In this document: piece after piece, positions 9,248 to 17,288 of the stretch
Numbering within the stretch: the stretch's first letter is position 1
How the letters are laid out: each line of letters starts with the position of its first letter
From: Acidimicrobiaceae bacterium
GTDB lineage: Bacteria; Actinomycetota; Acidimicrobiia; Acidimicrobiales; Aldehydirespiratoraceae
Direction: 5' to 3'
Length of the DNA: 62,107 bases
NCBI GenBank assembly: GCA_009843915.1
Contig: VYCM01000067.1
Span: forward strand, 1 to 62,107
The notes under the pieces: model-generated
Seen by the model: only the letters and a program-made list of their open reading frames with translations
What the model was told of the DNA's origin: nothing
Databases searched by the model: none
Program-made: the position numbers and the translations under genes

Positions 9248-9291
9248 CCGGCGGTGCCGGACCCGTGGGGGACGAGGTCCGGCACCGCCGG
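9248..9291 (-). terminator. Perfect 16-bp inverted repeat between SBP and permease genes
   Basis: CCGGCGGTGCCGGACC at 9248-9263 is the exact reverse complement of 9276-9291, with a 12-nt loop. There is no T-run. It lies between the binding-protein gene and the permeases of one operon. A partial terminator or 3'-end stabiliser that yields more binding protein than permease mRNA is the likely role. The same arrangement occurs between livK and livH. Confidence 0.7.
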
Positions 9292-9342
9292 TGGAACCGG
9301 TTCGAGCCGGCGAGGAAGGCGCCAGATTCCGCCAGATTGCGG

Positions 9343-9414
9343 CTGGCGCCCTCCGGTTGGACTCGCTAGCCAGCGAAACTGGCGCCCTCCGGCTCGACGC
9401 GCTAGCCCGCGAAA
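9343..9414 (-). repeat. 36-bp tandem duplication spanning the SBP stop codon
   Basis: Positions 9343-9378 and 9379-9414 are two adjacent 36-bp copies with only a few mismatches, each beginning CTGGCGCCCTCCGG. The gene-proximal copy contains the last codons and TAG stop of the binding-protein gene; the distal copy keeps an in-register TAG. It is a local duplication of the gene end. Confidence 0.8.
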
Positions 9415-10676
9415 GCGGCCTGGGCGTCCGACTGGGCGCTCGACAGGAGGTCGGCGTAGCCGGACGGGTCGTCCATGAAGGCCTGGAACATGTCCAGACC
9501 GACCTCGGCCACGGGCGGTGGTGTGGCCAGGTCGTAGTTGAACGAGTAGGAGTCGGCCTTGCCCACTTCCACCAGCGCCTTGGCCATGACCGGGTTGAGC
9601 TGCGTGGTGTCGGCGTTGGAGTTCGGCGGCAGCGCCCCCTGCTCCAGTGCCCAGGTGAGCTGGTTGCCCGGATCGGCGTAGTGCTCCAGCAGCGCCATGG
9701 CGCCCTCGGGATTGGCCGCGTCGGCCGACAGGGCCCATCCGTCGATCGGTCCCAGCGCGGCGTTCTCGATGGCGGGATCCAGCACCGGGAAGTTGAAGAA
9801 GTCGTAGTCGGTGACGGGTTCGAGGCCGATGCCGTTCCAGTAACCGGTGATCCATGTGCCCATCAGGGTCATGGCCGCCTCCCCGTTGGCCACCTGATCG
9901 GCGGCGTCGGTCCAGGTGTAGGCGTTGGCATCGTCGACGAAGAAGCCCGCGTCGACCAGTTGCTTCCAGAGTTCCATCGCTGCGACGACCTGGGGATCGG
10001 TGTACGACGCCTCGCCCGACATCAGCTTGGCCCTGTAGTCCGGCCCGGCCGTGCGCAGGATGAGGAAGTCGAACCAGAACTGGGCCGGCCAGCGGTTCAT
10101 CGAGCCCAGAGCGATGGGCTTGACGCCGCTGGCGGCGATCTGCTGGGCCGCCGCGATGAACTCCTGGCTGTTGGTGGGCATCGAGGTGACCCCGGCCGCC
10201 TCCATCACATGGGGGTTGTAGAAGAAGGCCACGTAGTGGAACCCGAACGGCAGCAGGTGGGGCTCGCCGCCGTGGATCCCGGCGTCGACCAGCGCTTGCG
10301 GGAAGTTGTTCCAGACGTCGGCGTTGTCGAAGACCTGGGTGATCGGCTGGAGATGGCCGTTCTCGAACACGGACTGGGTCCGGGCTCCGGCCCAGTAGGA
10401 GAACACGTCGGGCGGCTCGCCGCCGGCCAGGGCGACGAGGATCTGGTCCTTGAACGCCTCGTGCTCGATGGGGCTGACGACGGCCTCGCCGGCCTCGAAC
10501 GTGGCGTTGACGTCGAGGATTCCCTGCTGGCCGAGGTCGGATCCGTAGTAGTGGGCGACTTCGACTTGGCCGGCGCCAGGGTCTTCGCTGGTGCCGCTGC
10601 ATGCGGCGGCCACGAGCGCGACTATCGCTATGAGCGCGAGCGCGTAGCTACGTCGAATCTTGGTGAGTCTGGTCAT
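9402..10676 (-). CDS. ABC transporter sugar-binding lipoprotein
   Basis: A 424-residue extracellular solute-binding protein of the family 1 type. The start ATG 10676 is preceded by a good ribosome site (GAGGGGAA) and gives a clean lipoprotein signal with LVAAAC (Cys26). A longer in-frame start would put non-signal residues in front. The mature part has the family features, including FGFHYVAFFYNPHVMEAAGV and GEAAMTLMGTWITGYW. It would be anchored to the outer face of the membrane and deliver a sugar or polyol to the two permeases encoded downstream. A promoter-like sequence lies 50-80 bp upstream. Confidence 0.92.
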   Translation of the reverse strand: MTRLTKIRRSYALALIAIVALVAAACSGTSEDPGAGQVEVAHYYGSDLGQQGILDVNATFEAGEAVVSPIEHEAFKDQILVALAGGEPPDVFSYWAGARTQSVFENGHLQPITQVFDNADVWNNFPQALVDAGIHGGEPHLLPFGFHYVAFFYNPHVMEAAGVTSMPTNSQEFIAAAQQIAASGVKPIALGSMNRWPAQFWFDFLILRTAGPDYRAKLMSGEASYTDPQVVAAMELWKQLVDAGFFVDDANAYTWTDAADQVANGEAAMTLMGTWITGYWNGIGLEPVTDYDFFNFPVLDPAIENAALGPIDGWALSADAANPEGAMALLEHYADPGNQLTWALEQGALPPNSNADTTQLNPVMAKALVEVGKADSYSFNYDLATPPPVAEVGLDMFQAFMDDPSGYADLLSSAQSDAQAAFAG

Positions 10677-10728
10677 GTGTTCCCCTCTTGGAATCGGTCC
10701 AGGCGCGGCCTCCCCCGCGCCGGACCGG

Positions 10729-10756
10729 ACTTTAGCAAGCGGTGCCAAATAGTCAA
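10729..10756 (-). promoter_or_regulatory. Promoter of the sugar/polyol operon with dyad over the -35
   Basis: On the minus strand TTGACT (10756-10751) and TAAAGT (10734-10729) are separated by 16 bp, close to the sigma-70 consensus, and lie about 53 bp before the binding-protein ATG. AATAG-N6-CTATT at 10748-10763 is a dyad covering the -35 element and could be the operator for the operon's IclR regulator. The regulator assignment is inferred. Confidence 0.55.
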
Positions 10757-10831
10757 TGCTATTGCGAGATGATCAACTGAACCGGGGAGCACATCACGTG
10801 GACGCCCCCGGTGGCGGTTAGACGGGCGCGA

Positions 10832-12310
10832 CTAGGCGGGTGCGACGTTGATGTATTTCACGACGGTGAACTCGGCCACGCCCTCGGCGCCGCCCTCACG
10901 GCCGAAGCCGCTGTGCTTGATCCCTCCGAAGGGCGCCTCGGCCAGCGCGATGGCGAAGTCGTTGATGCCGACCATGCCCACCTCGAGGCGGTCGGCCACG
11001 TCGAGGCACCGCTGCAGCGACCCGCCCAGCACGAAGCCGGCCAGCCCGAAGTCGGTGTCGTTGGCGATGCGCACCGCATCGTCGAGGTCGTCGTAGGCGC
11101 GGATCGGTGCGATGGGCCCGAACGGCTCGGCCACCATGATCTCGGTGCCGAGGTCTACGTTGGTGAGCACGGTGGGCTCGAACCACCAGCCGGCGTCCCG
11201 TTCGATTCTCCGGCCCCCGGACTCGACGACTGCTCCGTCGCTCACCGCGGAGGCCACCAGCTGCTCCATGGCCTGAAGGCGCCGCTCGTTCTGCAAGGGA
11301 CCGATGTCGCAGGACGGGTCGTCGCCGGGTCCCATGGCCAGCGCTTCGGTGGCGGCCACGAAGCTGGCCACGAACCGGTCATGCAGCTCGGCAGGTACCA
11401 GGAACCGGCTGGGAGCGATGCACACCTGCCCGGCGTTGCGGAACTTGCCCCTCGCCGCGGCCTCACCGGCCCACTCGGGGTCGGCGTCGTCGAGCACGAT
11501 CACCGGCGAGTGGCCCCCCAGCTCCAGTGACACCGACTTCAGTTGCTTGGACGCCTCTTCCATGATGTGGCTGCCCAAAGGCACCGAGCCGGTGAGAGTC
11601 ACCTTGCGCACCCGGGAATCGCCGAGGATCATCTCGGAGATCATCGCGGGGTCGCCCACCAGCACATTGACGACCCCGGCCGGGATCCCGGCGGCCTCAG
11701 CAGCCGCGGCCAGCCACAGGGCCGCGATGGGCGTCTCCTCGGCCGGCTTGACGATGATCGTGCATCCGGCTGCGGTGGCTGCGGCGATCTTGCGGGCCGG
11801 CAGCAGCGCCGGGAAGTTCGACGGAGCGAACGCTCCCACTACTCCCACCGGCTCGCGTTGCACCAGCAGGCGCCGGCCGGCTCCCCGCGCTGGGATCACC
11901 CGTCCGTAGATGCGGCGGGCCTCGTCGGCGCACCAGTCGAACTGGTCGGCCGCGCCGGCGACCTCGCCCTCGGCCTGGGCCAGCGGCTTGCCCTGCTCGG
12001 CGGTCACCGACGCAGCGATGTCAACGAGATGGTCGCGGATGTAGGCGGCTGCGTCCCGCAGATGCCGGGAACGGGCCCACGGGTCGGTGTCGCGCCAGGA
12101 CTGGAGGGCGCTGGCGGCGGCGTCCAGGGTTTCGGCTACCTCGGTGGGCGTGACGGTTGCGACGGAAGCGGCCGTCGAGCCGTCCGCCGGGTTGACCACG
12201 GCGAGCCGCGGGCCGCTACCGCCCCATTCACCGCCGAGGTACGACGAGTCCGGCGTGGCCGTCGCCCCGGCGTCCGCGTGCGAGTCGTTGTGTTCCGTCA
12301 CCGGCCCCAT
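10832..12310 (-). CDS. NAD(P)-dependent aldehyde dehydrogenase (succinate-semialdehyde type)
   Basis: A 492-residue aldehyde dehydrogenase starting at ATG 12310. The cofactor and substrate residues are in FAPSNFPALLPARKIA, the general-base Glu is in SLELGGHSPVIV, and the catalytic Cys is in FRNAGQVCIAPSR. The C-terminal EAPFGGIKHSGFGREGG is typical of the succinate-semialdehyde dehydrogenase subfamily. It stands alone on the minus strand, upstream of but not contiguous with the sugar operon. The physiological aldehyde is unknown. Confidence 0.9.
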   Translation of the reverse strand: MGPVTEHNDSHADAGATATPDSSYLGGEWGGSGPRLAVVNPADGSTAASVATVTPTEVAETLDAAASALQSWRDTDPWARSRHLRDAAAYIRDHLVDIAASVTAEQGKPLAQAEGEVAGAADQFDWCADEARRIYGRVIPARGAGRRLLVQREPVGVVGAFAPSNFPALLPARKIAAATAAGCTIIVKPAEETPIAALWLAAAAEAAGIPAGVVNVLVGDPAMISEMILGDSRVRKVTLTGSVPLGSHIMEEASKQLKSVSLELGGHSPVIVLDDADPEWAGEAAARGKFRNAGQVCIAPSRFLVPAELHDRFVASFVAATEALAMGPGDDPSCDIGPLQNERRLQAMEQLVASAVSDGAVVESGGRRIERDAGWWFEPTVLTNVDLGTEIMVAEPFGPIAPIRAYDDLDDAVRIANDTDFGLAGFVLGGSLQRCLDVADRLEVGMVGINDFAIALAEAPFGGIKHSGFGREGGAEGVAEFTVVKYINVAPA

Positions 12311-12387
12311 TCTGCCCTGCGACCACGAAGTTGATCACGAATCGGACCCTGGAGGCCCGTTATCGCCATCAACTTGGTTCGGGACGG

Positions 12388-13257
12388 CTAGCCCTGGGGT
12401 GCCTCGTCGAGGGCTTGGGGTGCGTCGGGGTCAGTGATCCACTCGGTCCAAGACCCGTCGTAGACGGCTACGTCGTCGTGACCGGCGATGGCGTAGGCCA
12501 AGGCCGTTCCGCAGGCGCCCACCCCGCCGCGGCAGTAGGCGATGGTGGGCTCGGGGGCACACGCGCCGGCTGTAGCTAGGCGGCGGCGGGCCTCGCCGGG
12601 CTTCGCCCAGGTGCCGTCGGGTCCGGTGAACTCGATACCTGGAGCGACGATGCTGCCGGGGATGGCCCCACCGTCCTGCTGGCGGGCACCGGCCATGCGC
12701 CCGTCCACCAAGCGGGTCGAGGTGCCTACGGCCGCCCTCATCTGCTGGTGGGTGGTGTAGAGGTCCGGATTGAAGCGGGGCGTGAAGCGGGCCCGCGGAT
12801 AGCTGGACACGGCGCTTGTGGTGGACCGGCCTTCGGCCTGCCATTTGTTGATCCCGCCGTCGAGCACGGCTACGCCGGCGTGGCCGTAGACCCTAAGCGC
12901 CCACCACACCCGGGCCGCCACTGTCACGTGCTGGTCGTCGTAGGTCACCACGAACGTGTCGTCTCCGATGCCGCGGGAGGCCATGGCGTCGGCGAAGCGG
13001 TCGGGGCCAGCCAGCATCCACAGGTCGGGCCGCTCAGGGTCGGCCAGGTCGGTGTCCCAGCGGGCGTGCACCGCGCCCGGTATGTGGGCCTTGGCGTACT
13101 CGTCGTCGCCGTTGCGCATATCGAAGGGCCGCAGGTACCAGCGGCAGTCCACGACCCTCACACCCGGGTCGTCCAGGTGGTCGGCCAGCCACTCCGTCGA
13201 TACCAGCGGTCCGTCAGGCATGCCGTCCAGCTTCCCAGATCGGGACATCGCCGTCAT
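12388..13257 (-). CDS. Thiosulfate/3-mercaptopyruvate-type sulfurtransferase
   Basis: A 289-residue two-domain rhodanese. The C-terminal domain carries the persulfide-forming Cys242 in the loop YCRGGVGACG, and the N-terminal domain is the inactive homologue with VVDCRWYL and HIPGAVHARW. Loops starting CRxG usually prefer thiosulfate, while CGSGV loops prefer 3-mercaptopyruvate, so thiosulfate is slightly favoured. ATG codons at 13257, 13248 and 13221 are all possible starts; the last begins directly before the domain. It would be a cytoplasmic enzyme of sulfur transfer or detoxification. Confidence 0.88.
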   Translation of the reverse strand: MTAMSRSGKLDGMPDGPLVSTEWLADHLDDPGVRVVDCRWYLRPFDMRNGDDEYAKAHIPGAVHARWDTDLADPERPDLWMLAGPDRFADAMASRGIGDDTFVVTYDDQHVTVAARVWWALRVYGHAGVAVLDGGINKWQAEGRSTTSAVSSYPRARFTPRFNPDLYTTHQQMRAAVGTSTRLVDGRMAGARQQDGGAIPGSIVAPGIEFTGPDGTWAKPGEARRRLATAGACAPEPTIAYCRGGVGACGTALAYAIAGHDDVAVYDGSWTEWITDPDAPQALDEAPQG

Positions 13258-13279
13258 CCCCTGTTGTCGCGGTGAGAGA

Positions 13280-14296
13280 TCACGAGTTGACGACGGCGGG
13301 GCGGACCTGTTCGGCCAGCAGGCGTATTCCGGCGTCGCGGTCGGGTCCGAAGGTGTACCAGGCCAGGGGCAGGTCGAGGCCGGCGCCGGCGAACGGCTCC
13401 AGGCCCTCGATCACGTCGTCGGGAGTGCCCGCCACCCCGAACACGTCCACCAGGCTGTCGCTCAGGACCGCCGCGCCGGCCTGCTCGCCGCCCTCAGCGA
13501 CCGCGGCCCGGACCGCGGCCACCGCGTCGGGGTCGGCGCCGGCCTCATCGACCACCACGCCCTCGACCCGGGCCAGGTAGTAGGCCAGCACCTCCTTGAC
13601 GGCGTTGCGGGCCTCGCGCCGGTCCGGGGCGACGCTGGTGAGCACGTTGGCGCTCAACAGCAGATCGTCGACGTTGCGACCGGCTCGCGCCGCGCCGGCC
13701 GCGAGCCGCTGGCGGGCCCACCGGGTGTAGCCCACGCTGGTTATGGCGCCGAGCTGGACGCCGTCGGCGAACTCGCCCGAGACCTCCATCATCCGCCGGC
13801 TGACCGCGCCGACATCCACCGGAACGGGTACCGGCGGAAATCGGTCCAGGCGCAGGCCCGGTGCCACCGAGAACGTCGTCGGAACGAAGTCCAGCTCCTC
13901 GCCGGCGGTGAGACGGCGCACCGCCCGCACCGCCTCGACGGTGTTGGTGAGAGGGCGCCAGCCGGGCGGGTCCATGCCGAAGCGCCGGACCGTCCACTCG
14001 GCCGCGCCCAGCCCGAAGCGCAAGCGGCCCGCCCCGATGTCGGCCAGCGTGGCCGCTTCGAGCGCCAGCAGAACGGGGTTGCGGAACACCGGGTTGGCCA
14101 CACCGATGCGCACGGTTACTCGCTGCGTCGAGTGCAGCGCGGCGGCCGCCACCGGCATCACCGAGTTGAACAGCCGGCTCTCGGGCAGCGACACCTCCTC
14201 GAAGCCGAGGCGGTCCGCCGCGGCCACCACGGCTAGCGTGTCGGCGACGGGATCCTCGTTAGACAGAGAAAGGCCTAGGCCTCGGAACCCGTTCAT
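13280..14296 (-). CDS. Luciferase-like (F420/FMN) oxidoreductase
   Basis: A 338-residue TIM-barrel enzyme of the bacterial luciferase-like superfamily. ATG 14296 begins the first strand (FRGLGLSLSNED). Diagnostic segments are GRLRFGLGAAEWTVRRFG and, near the C-terminus, FGVAGTPDDVIEGLEPFAGAGLDL. In actinobacteria such proteins usually use coenzyme F420 and catalyse hydride transfer or monooxygenation. The gene is divergent from a carboxymuconolactone-decarboxylase-like gene across 35 bp. The substrate is unknown. Confidence 0.85.
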   Translation of the reverse strand: MNGFRGLGLSLSNEDPVADTLAVVAAADRLGFEEVSLPESRLFNSVMPVAAAALHSTQRVTVRIGVANPVFRNPVLLALEAATLADIGAGRLRFGLGAAEWTVRRFGMDPPGWRPLTNTVEAVRAVRRLTAGEELDFVPTTFSVAPGLRLDRFPPVPVPVDVGAVSRRMMEVSGEFADGVQLGAITSVGYTRWARQRLAAGAARAGRNVDDLLLSANVLTSVAPDRREARNAVKEVLAYYLARVEGVVVDEAGADPDAVAAVRAAVAEGGEQAGAAVLSDSLVDVFGVAGTPDDVIEGLEPFAGAGLDLPLAWYTFGPDRDAGIRLLAEQVRPAVVNS

Positions 14297-14331
14297 TTTC
14301 CTCGCGATCGTCACGCCGACAGGAGCTGCGA

Positions 14332-14910
14332 ATGTGGATCTCCACGATTCCATACGACGAGGCTGAGGGCGAGTTGAGGGCTCACTATGACCGTCAGGCC
14401 CGAGCACTCGGCGAACCCACCGAGATGACCATGGCCGGGTCGCTTCACCCCGCGCTGGTGGCGGCCCGCCTGGACCTGTACGCCGCGACCGAGAAGTGTC
14501 CGTCGCGGCTGACGCCCCATCAGCGCAACCTGATCAGCTTCGTGACCTCGGCCATCAACGGCACGGTGCACTGCATGAGCCAGGTCACGATCAAGCTGCG
14601 CCAGACCGGGCTCGACGACGAGGCCATCGCCAAGCTGGCCGCCGACCCGGACTGCTTCGAGTCGCTGGGCCTGTCGCCGGCCGATGCGGCGATGGTGCGC
14701 TACGCCGTGAAGCTCACCCGCTCCCCCGCCTCGGTGACCGAGGCCGACGTCGAGGAGCTGCGAGCCGCGGGCTTCGACGACCTCGACATCATCGACGCCA
14801 ACTCCCAGTGCGCTCACCTCAACTACGTGAACCGGGTGGCGATGGGGTTGGGGATCCACTCCGTCGTGGACCCTGACTTTCCTGCTTACTCGGCTATTCC
14901 CCAGTCCTAG
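14332..14910 (+). CDS. AhpD/carboxymuconolactone-decarboxylase-like protein
   Basis: A 192-residue all-helical protein resembling the peroxidase-related branch of the AhpD-like fold; the C-terminal AHLNYVNRVAMGLGI is characteristic. In active members the core motif is CxxC-like and followed by His. Here the corresponding stretch is NGTVHCMSQVTIKL, with one Cys and no downstream His, so the usual dithiol peroxidase chemistry looks lost. It may instead be a binding or decarboxylase-like protein. It is divergent from the luciferase-like gene, which may share its promoter region. Confidence 0.75.
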   Translation: MWISTIPYDEAEGELRAHYDRQARALGEPTEMTMAGSLHPALVAARLDLYAATEKCPSRLTPHQRNLISFVTSAINGTVHCMSQVTIKLRQTGLDDEAIAKLAADPDCFESLGLSPADAAMVRYAVKLTRSPASVTEADVEELRAAGFDDLDIIDANSQCAHLNYVNRVAMGLGIHSVVDPDFPAYSAIPQS

Positions 14911-14953
14911 AACAGGCACTCCCGGCCGGCGGGTCCTGTCGCCGGGCTCCGTC

Positions 14954-14985
14954 CGACCGACGGGGCTTCGCCCCATTGTCGGTCG
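14954..14985. terminator. Bidirectional terminator-like hairpin
   Basis: CGACCGAC-GGGGC-TTC-GCCCC-ATT-GTCGGTCG forms a 13-bp interrupted stem with a 3-nt loop. It lies 44 bp after the end of the rightward AhpD-like gene and faces a leftward gene. No T-run is present, which is common for GC-rich actinobacteria. The rest of the 302-bp convergent gap 14911-15212 is filled mainly by the 60-bp repeats at 15021-15200. Confidence 0.65.
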
Positions 14986-15020
14986 CCCGGACCCGTCGCC
15001 ACCCCCCGGCCTCGCCGGAC

Positions 15021-15200
15021 GAAATCTCGGGTTGGTTTTGAGCGCTGTATGCGCACAAACGCACCGAGAAATCGGCGGACGAAATCTCGGGTTGGTATTG
15101 CGCGCTGGATGCGCAAAACGCCACCGAGAAATCGGCGGACGAGATCTCGGGTTGGTATTGCGCGCTGGATGCGCAAAACGCCACCGAGAAATCGGCGGAC
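15021..15200. repeat. Three 60-bp tandem dyad elements (family A)
   Basis: Three contiguous 60-bp units lie at 15021-15080, 15081-15140 and 15141-15200. Units 2 and 3 are nearly identical and unit 1 has several substitutions. Each unit has an outer stem (TCTCGG pairing with CCGAGA) and an inner stem (TTGCGC/GCGCAA around GCTGGAT in units 2 and 3). They sit between convergent genes. The outer motifs recur at 24801-24928. The function is unknown; terminators, BIME-like elements or structured RNA are possible. Confidence 0.85.
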
Positions 15201-15212
15201 AGGGGGCGGGGT

Positions 15213-16139
15213 CTAGGCGGCGTCGAAGATCTTGGCGCTGGCTCGGATGTGGTCGGCCGCGGTGGCCTCATCGTTCATGGGCAGCATGAAGATGTCGAAG
15301 CAGTCGCGGAGTTCGCCGATCTGGGCTGAGACCTCGGCCGGGGTGCCGGCTACGCCGTAGCGGTCCACCAGGGCGTCGGGGAGCAGCTCGGCCGCCTTGT
15401 CCATGCGTCCGGCCAGCATCAGGCGGCGGACCTCGGCAGTGGTGGCGTCGTCCAGGCCGTCGGCCTCCCGCACCTCGGCGGGCGCGTCGACCGCCATGTA
15501 GGAGAAGTGGGGCAGCACCCGTCGCCGCTCGGTGTCGCTGTAGGCCAGATAAGCCGACCAGGCGATCTGAGCGGAACCTGAGCTCCTGATCCGTTGCGCG
15601 GCGGCTGGCAGCAGCGCTGGCGGCGCGGCCGACAGGATCACGCAGTCGGAGTGCTCGGCCGCGAGGCGCTGCACCCTGGGTCCGCGCCCGGCTACCGCGA
15701 TGGGCATCGGCTCATCGGGGTGGAACCAGGGCAGGGACGCCTCCCCTACCGTCTCGCCGGCCAGTAGGCGCCGGTTCAGTTCGAAGGTCTCCCGCAGCGC
15801 GGTGAAGGGACGCTCGGGGTCCATCCCGAGGGGCTGGAGGACCCGGCTGCCGCCCACGCCCAGCCCGTGCATGACCCGACCCGGGGCCAGCTCGGCCAGG
15901 GTGGCGATGGCCGCCGCGGTGGCCACCGGGTGGCGGCTGAAGGGGTTGGTGATGGCGGGCGCCACGGTGAGGCTGGTGGCCTCTACGATGGCGGTCAGCG
16001 CGACGTACACGTCGCGTTCGGTGCCTTCGTCGGCCACGAAGCACATCTCGGCTCCCAGTGACTCGCCCAGGCGGGCCAGCTCGACCAGCCGCCGGACAGG
16101 CTGAGTCGGCTCGAACCAGACCCCCCACCGCACGCTCAT
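15213..16139 (-). CDS. Luciferase-like (F420/FMN) oxidoreductase
   Basis: A 308-residue member of the luciferase-like superfamily. The start ATG 16139 leads straight into VRWGVWFEP. Family signatures include LAPGRVMHGLGVGGSRVLQPLG and the late YGVAGTPAEVSAQIGEL. It resembles the 13280-14296 protein in its C-terminal GTP-x-EV segment, but the two are clearly different paralogues. The gene stands alone between the family A repeats and a phospholipid-synthesis gene. F420 dependence is likely for this kind of host but is not shown by the sequence. Confidence 0.85.
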   Translation of the reverse strand: MSVRWGVWFEPTQPVRRLVELARLGESLGAEMCFVADEGTERDVYVALTAIVEATSLTVAPAITNPFSRHPVATAAAIATLAELAPGRVMHGLGVGGSRVLQPLGMDPERPFTALRETFELNRRLLAGETVGEASLPWFHPDEPMPIAVAGRGPRVQRLAAEHSDCVILSAAPPALLPAAAQRIRSSGSAQIAWSAYLAYSDTERRRVLPHFSYMAVDAPAEVREADGLDDATTAEVRRLMLAGRMDKAAELLPDALVDRYGVAGTPAEVSAQIGELRDCFDIFMLPMNDEATAADHIRASAKIFDAA

Positions 16140-16244
16140 GATGTCCGCTCCCCGGTCTGGCCACGCGCCGCTCCGATCATTGCGCTCGCACCCGTCTGAC
16201 CCAGCGGGGGGCTCGGCTGTGGGGCATGGTCGGTCGGAGTGTGA

Positions 16245-16844
16245 TCACGGCGTGCCCTCCCGTTCGGCTCGTCCCTGGTGCAGGGACTCGCGGCCCAACG
16301 GTATGTACTGGATCGCGGAGAGGTAGCTGTACACCAGCGAGGGCACTGCGCAGATCCAGCCCGCGACCCTGAAGCCTTCGGCCACCGCGATGTCGGAGGC
16401 GCCGGCCAGCAGCAGGGGGAAGCAGAAGTACAGGCCGAAGGTGGCGCACTTGCCCCACCAGGTGACGTCGATCGGCCTGGCGCCCAGCGACAGCAGCGCC
16501 AGCCCGACTACGGCGACGATCCCCTCGCGGGCCAGGGTGAGGATCACCAGCCACCAGGGCGCCGAGCCGTCGATGCCCGCCGCGAGCGCTCCGGCGAGCA
16601 GCACGGCCCGGTCGGTGACGGGGTCGAGCATCTTGCCGACCTTGCTGACGGAGTCGAAGCGGCGGGCCCACCAGCCGTCCACCCAGTCGGTGGCGCCGAG
16701 CGCTCCCCACAGCAGCGCCGCCCCCCAGCGGTCCCCGGAGCTGAACAGCAGCCACAGGAACCAGGGGATGCAGGCCAGGCGAGCCGCCGAGATCAGGTTG
16801 GGGACGGTGAGGATCCGGTCCTCGCCGGTGCTCGGGTCGGCCAT
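16245..16844 (-). CDS. pgsA: CDP-alcohol phosphatidyltransferase (PgsA-like)
   Basis: A 199-residue multi-pass membrane enzyme. The complete family motif is visible: D53-x2-D56-G57-x2-A60-R61-x8-G70-x3-D74-x3-D78, which binds the metal and CDP group. It should transfer a phosphatidyl group from CDP-diacylglycerol to a small alcohol such as glycerol-3-phosphate. Phosphatidylglycerophosphate synthase is the best guess; cardiolipin or phosphatidylinositol-phosphate synthase are alternatives. It is divergent from the HIT gene across 24 bp. Confidence 0.8.
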   Translation of the reverse strand: MADPSTGEDRILTVPNLISAARLACIPWFLWLLFSSGDRWGAALLWGALGATDWVDGWWARRFDSVSKVGKMLDPVTDRAVLLAGALAAGIDGSAPWWLVILTLAREGIVAVVGLALLSLGARPIDVTWWGKCATFGLYFCFPLLLAGASDIAVAEGFRVAGWICAVPSLVYSYLSAIQYIPLGRESLHQGRAEREGTP

Positions 16845-16868
16845 GGCCCTTCAGCCTACGATCAGGGG

Positions 16869-17276
16869 ATGCCCTCAATCTTCACCCGGATCATCGACGG
16901 CGAGATACCCGGCCGGTTCGTCTGGCGCGACGACACCTGCGTCGCGTTCATGGACGTGCGGCCCCTCAACCGGGGCCACGTGCTGGTGGTGCCCAGAGCG
17001 GAGGTCGACCACTGGGTGGACCTCGACGGCGACACTGTGGCCCATCTGATGGCGGTGGCCCACCGTGTGGCCGAGGCCCAGCAGGCCGGCGGGCTTGCCC
17101 CGGACCGGGTGGGCCTGATGATCGCCGGTTTTGAGGTGCCCCATGTGCACGTCCACGTCGTGCCCATCTCGACCATGGCCCATCTCGACTTCTCGAACGC
17201 CGACACCAGCCCCGACCCCGACGACCTGGACACGGTCGCCGCCTTGCTGCAGGAGCGCCTCAGCGGCTCCGGCTGA
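16869..17276 (+). CDS. HIT-family nucleotide hydrolase/transferase
   Basis: A 135-residue histidine-triad protein. The triad HVHVHVV occupies residues 92-98, and the N-terminal FTRIIDGEIPGRFVW is typical of Hint-like proteins. A purine-rich ribosome site (AGGGG) immediately precedes ATG 16869. It would act on adenylylated small molecules or dinucleoside polyphosphates in the cytoplasm. It is divergent from pgsA and convergent with the YedK-like gene, with only 12 bp between the stops. Confidence 0.9.
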   Translation: MPSIFTRIIDGEIPGRFVWRDDTCVAFMDVRPLNRGHVLVVPRAEVDHWVDLDGDTVAHLMAVAHRVAEAQQAGGLAPDRVGLMIAGFEVPHVHVHVVPISTMAHLDFSNADTSPDPDDLDTVAALLQERLSGSG

Positions 17277-17288
17277 CTGCCGTCAGGC

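Noticed and set aside
12328..12375. 8-bp inverted repeat AAGTTGAT/ATCAACTT upstream of the aldehyde dehydrogenase gene
   Set aside because: The arms are 32 bp apart with no promoter context, so chance is a reasonable explanation.
15021..15200. CRISPR array
   Set aside because: The units are contiguous and nearly identical, without unique spacers, and no cas genes are nearby.
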